Position numbers and translations under genes: made by a program. A stretch of DNA of 57,458 bases from Pirellulaceae bacterium. Lineage in GTDB: Bacteria; Planctomycetota; Planctomycetia; Pirellulales; Pirellulaceae. The stretch is taken from assembly GCA_018402565.1 (NCBI GenBank), contig JAGYIQ010000015.1, positions 1-57,458 of the forward strand, given 5' to 3'. The notes beneath the pieces are model-generated. The model saw nothing but the letters and a program-made list of their open reading frames with translations, was not told the DNA's origin and did not search any database. Of this stretch, positions 56,259 through 57,458 are shown piece by piece. Positions within the stretch are counted from its first letter, which is position 1, and the number at the start of each line of letters is the position of its first letter.

Positions 56259-57458
56259 CTACTCCTCCAGCACCTCAAAATACCGATCCAAGCCATGGCG
56301 GAATTCTTCGGGCAGTTCACGGCCGGCTTTGCCAGTGGATTGCTGCACGTCGCGCTGCACAACCGCCGCGTTCTTCTCGGTGGATTGACCCAATTGGGCC
56401 AAGGCCGAAGAAGCCAAATCTGCGCCGGAGCGTTTGCCGTCGCCGGGATCGCTCCCGCCGCCACCGCCGCCCCCCTGCCCTGCTCGCCTAGCCTGCAGGA
56501 GCCACTCGATGGCTTCCGTCTCCGCCGCGATCGCGGCTTGACCCGTGACTCGCTCGGCCAATAACCCTTCCGCATCACTCATGGCGGCCGAGGCCTGCGT
56601 CAGCTGCTGGATCTCCCGCGCAAACTGAGCCTCTCCGTCCGGCAAGTCGATGATCGCTGCGATCACCTTGTCCGTCCGCTCCACCAAACTCTGCTGCGTC
56701 GACTGCAGCCCCGCCGCTCGCTGCGTGACCTCGTCTTCCGCCCATTGGGCTCGGGCTTGTTCCGTCTCTCGCGTTTGTTCCCTCAGTTCAATCTCGGCGG
56801 CCAAAATTTTCATGACTTCCAACACTAGCGAAGGTGGCAAACTGCCACCAGGACCTCCCGGTCACGAGCCGCCCCGTCAGCCAGGGCCTACTAACTGCTC
56901 CGCCCAGCGATCCAAGGTATCCGCCAGCCACTCGGCGTGCGCCACCGATGTGCCGGCCTCGTTGGTCAGCAACCGATCGGCCACAATCCCAACTTGCTTC
57001 GTGACACTGGTCTCTTGCATTTCCTCCAGAACCGTCTTGTACTTCCCGTCCGGATTTCGAGTCAAATAGGCGGACAAGTCCTCCACAATGTTTTCGACCG
57101 TGTTGATGTACGCCCGTTGCCGCTCGGCCAACATCCCCGTCCGCTCCCGCGTCGCCTCAGCGACTTGCTCCGCCGCTTCCCCAAACCCCACCAAACTGGT
57201 GCGCGTCACATCGTTGGCCAACACCAACTCGTGCCGCGACAGGGCCTTGAGCCGTTTGACAAAGGTGCTGCCCTCCAGGTTACTGATCAGTTTCTGCAAC
57301 TCCTCAGCCACCTTTTGGAACTCGGCCAACAACTCCTCTTGAGCCGCCACCGCCGCTTGCATGCCTTGGCCTGCTGGGCAGGACGCCGCACCGCCTTCAC
57401 CCTTATCCGGCAAGGCCTCCAAGGTCACCCCAGGCAACTTCAGTGGCGGCGGTGAACC
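56259..57458 (-). pseudogene. Planctomycete helical protein, 5' end beyond window, two in-frame TGA codons
   Basis: One minus-strand reading frame runs from the window edge to TAG 56261. It is interrupted by two TGA codons in a Gly/Pro linker (around 56880 and 56865). The part before encodes helices (QEELLAEFQKVAEELQKLI, AYINTVENIVEDLSAYL, EWLADTLDRWAEQLVGPG). The part after begins GGPGGSLPPSLVLEVMKIL and continues with EIELREQTRETEQARAQ, RAGQGGGGGGGSDP and LPEEFRHGLDRYFEVLEE. Both parts belong to one known planctomycete protein type by my recollection, of uncharacterised function. Changing either TGA to GGA would restore Gly in the linker. Read as two separate genes, the second would start at TTG 56840 without a clear ribosome binding site. 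Confidence 0.72.

Noticed and set aside
56850..56895. Genome-wide TGA recoding
   Set aside because: TGA ends other intact genes in the window, for example the acyltransferase and the CRTAC1 protein, so a general sense meaning is not supported.
1..57458. tRNA genes
   Set aside because: I saw no stretch with a convincing T-arm and acceptor stem pair; a covariance search would be needed to exclude one.

Overview
The window looks like a chromosomal segment of a planctomycete, probably of the Pirellulaceae type (inference from gene content; no rRNA is present to confirm it). Pointers are a TPR protein next to a CRTAC1/ASPIC-UnbV lipoprotein, a fused 3-dehydroquinate dehydratase/shikimate dehydrogenase, a peptidase S46, a short release-factor-like GGQ protein, a Tat-exported protein beside a creatininase, long secreted proteins of no known family, and GC-rich DNA with many families of short dispersed palindromic repeats.

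Layout. 1-3.2 kb: enolase-superfamily enzyme and a convergent HtrA-type protease, then a three-copy 133-bp repeat array. 3.2-6.6 kb: RNase P RNA, an S46 exopeptidase and an acidic-tailed protein. 6.9-10.7 kb: Nudix hydrolase, transketolase and GGQ protein. 11.2-16.5 kb: a membrane-anchored vWA protein and a propeller/M28/PDZ protease. 16.8-22.8 kb: MutS, then a TPR and CRTAC1 pair. 22.8-24.7 kb: about 2 kb of repeats without a gene. 24.7-37.7 kb: seven genes (amino-acid permease, sigma-54-type response regulator, three secreted proteins, MutL, AroDE) that are all broken by multiple frameshifts. 38.1-49 kb: MFS transporter, HU-like protein, arginine decarboxylase, phosphatase, Xer recombinase, acyltransferase, creatininase and Tat protein, all intact. 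49-54.6 kb: a tightly coupled three-gene operon for exported proteins ending in a TlpA-like thioredoxin domain. 54.7-56.2 kb: a Y1/HUH transposase of RAYT type with REP palindromes on both sides. 56.2 kb-end: a secreted-type planctomycete protein interrupted by two in-frame TGA codons and cut by the window edge.

The strongest candidates for something new are mobile or repeat systems rather than a metabolic pathway. First, the RAYT gene has nine REP units in inverted arrangement around it, and its protein looks like an internal duplication with one degenerate catalytic half. Second, two miniature palindromic element families have terminal inverted repeats that supply the stop codons of neighbouring genes (tkt and mutS for one, the acyltransferase for the other). 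No transposase for these two families is visible, although the inner palindrome of one resembles a REP. Third, a 13-kb zone has a frameshift density that fits sequencing or assembly error better than biology, because mutL and aroDE are both hit and their protein motifs remain readable across the shifts.

Limits: all calls come from reading motifs and reading frames by eye. No database search, alignment or folding was run, and residue numbers are counts from the proposed start codons.
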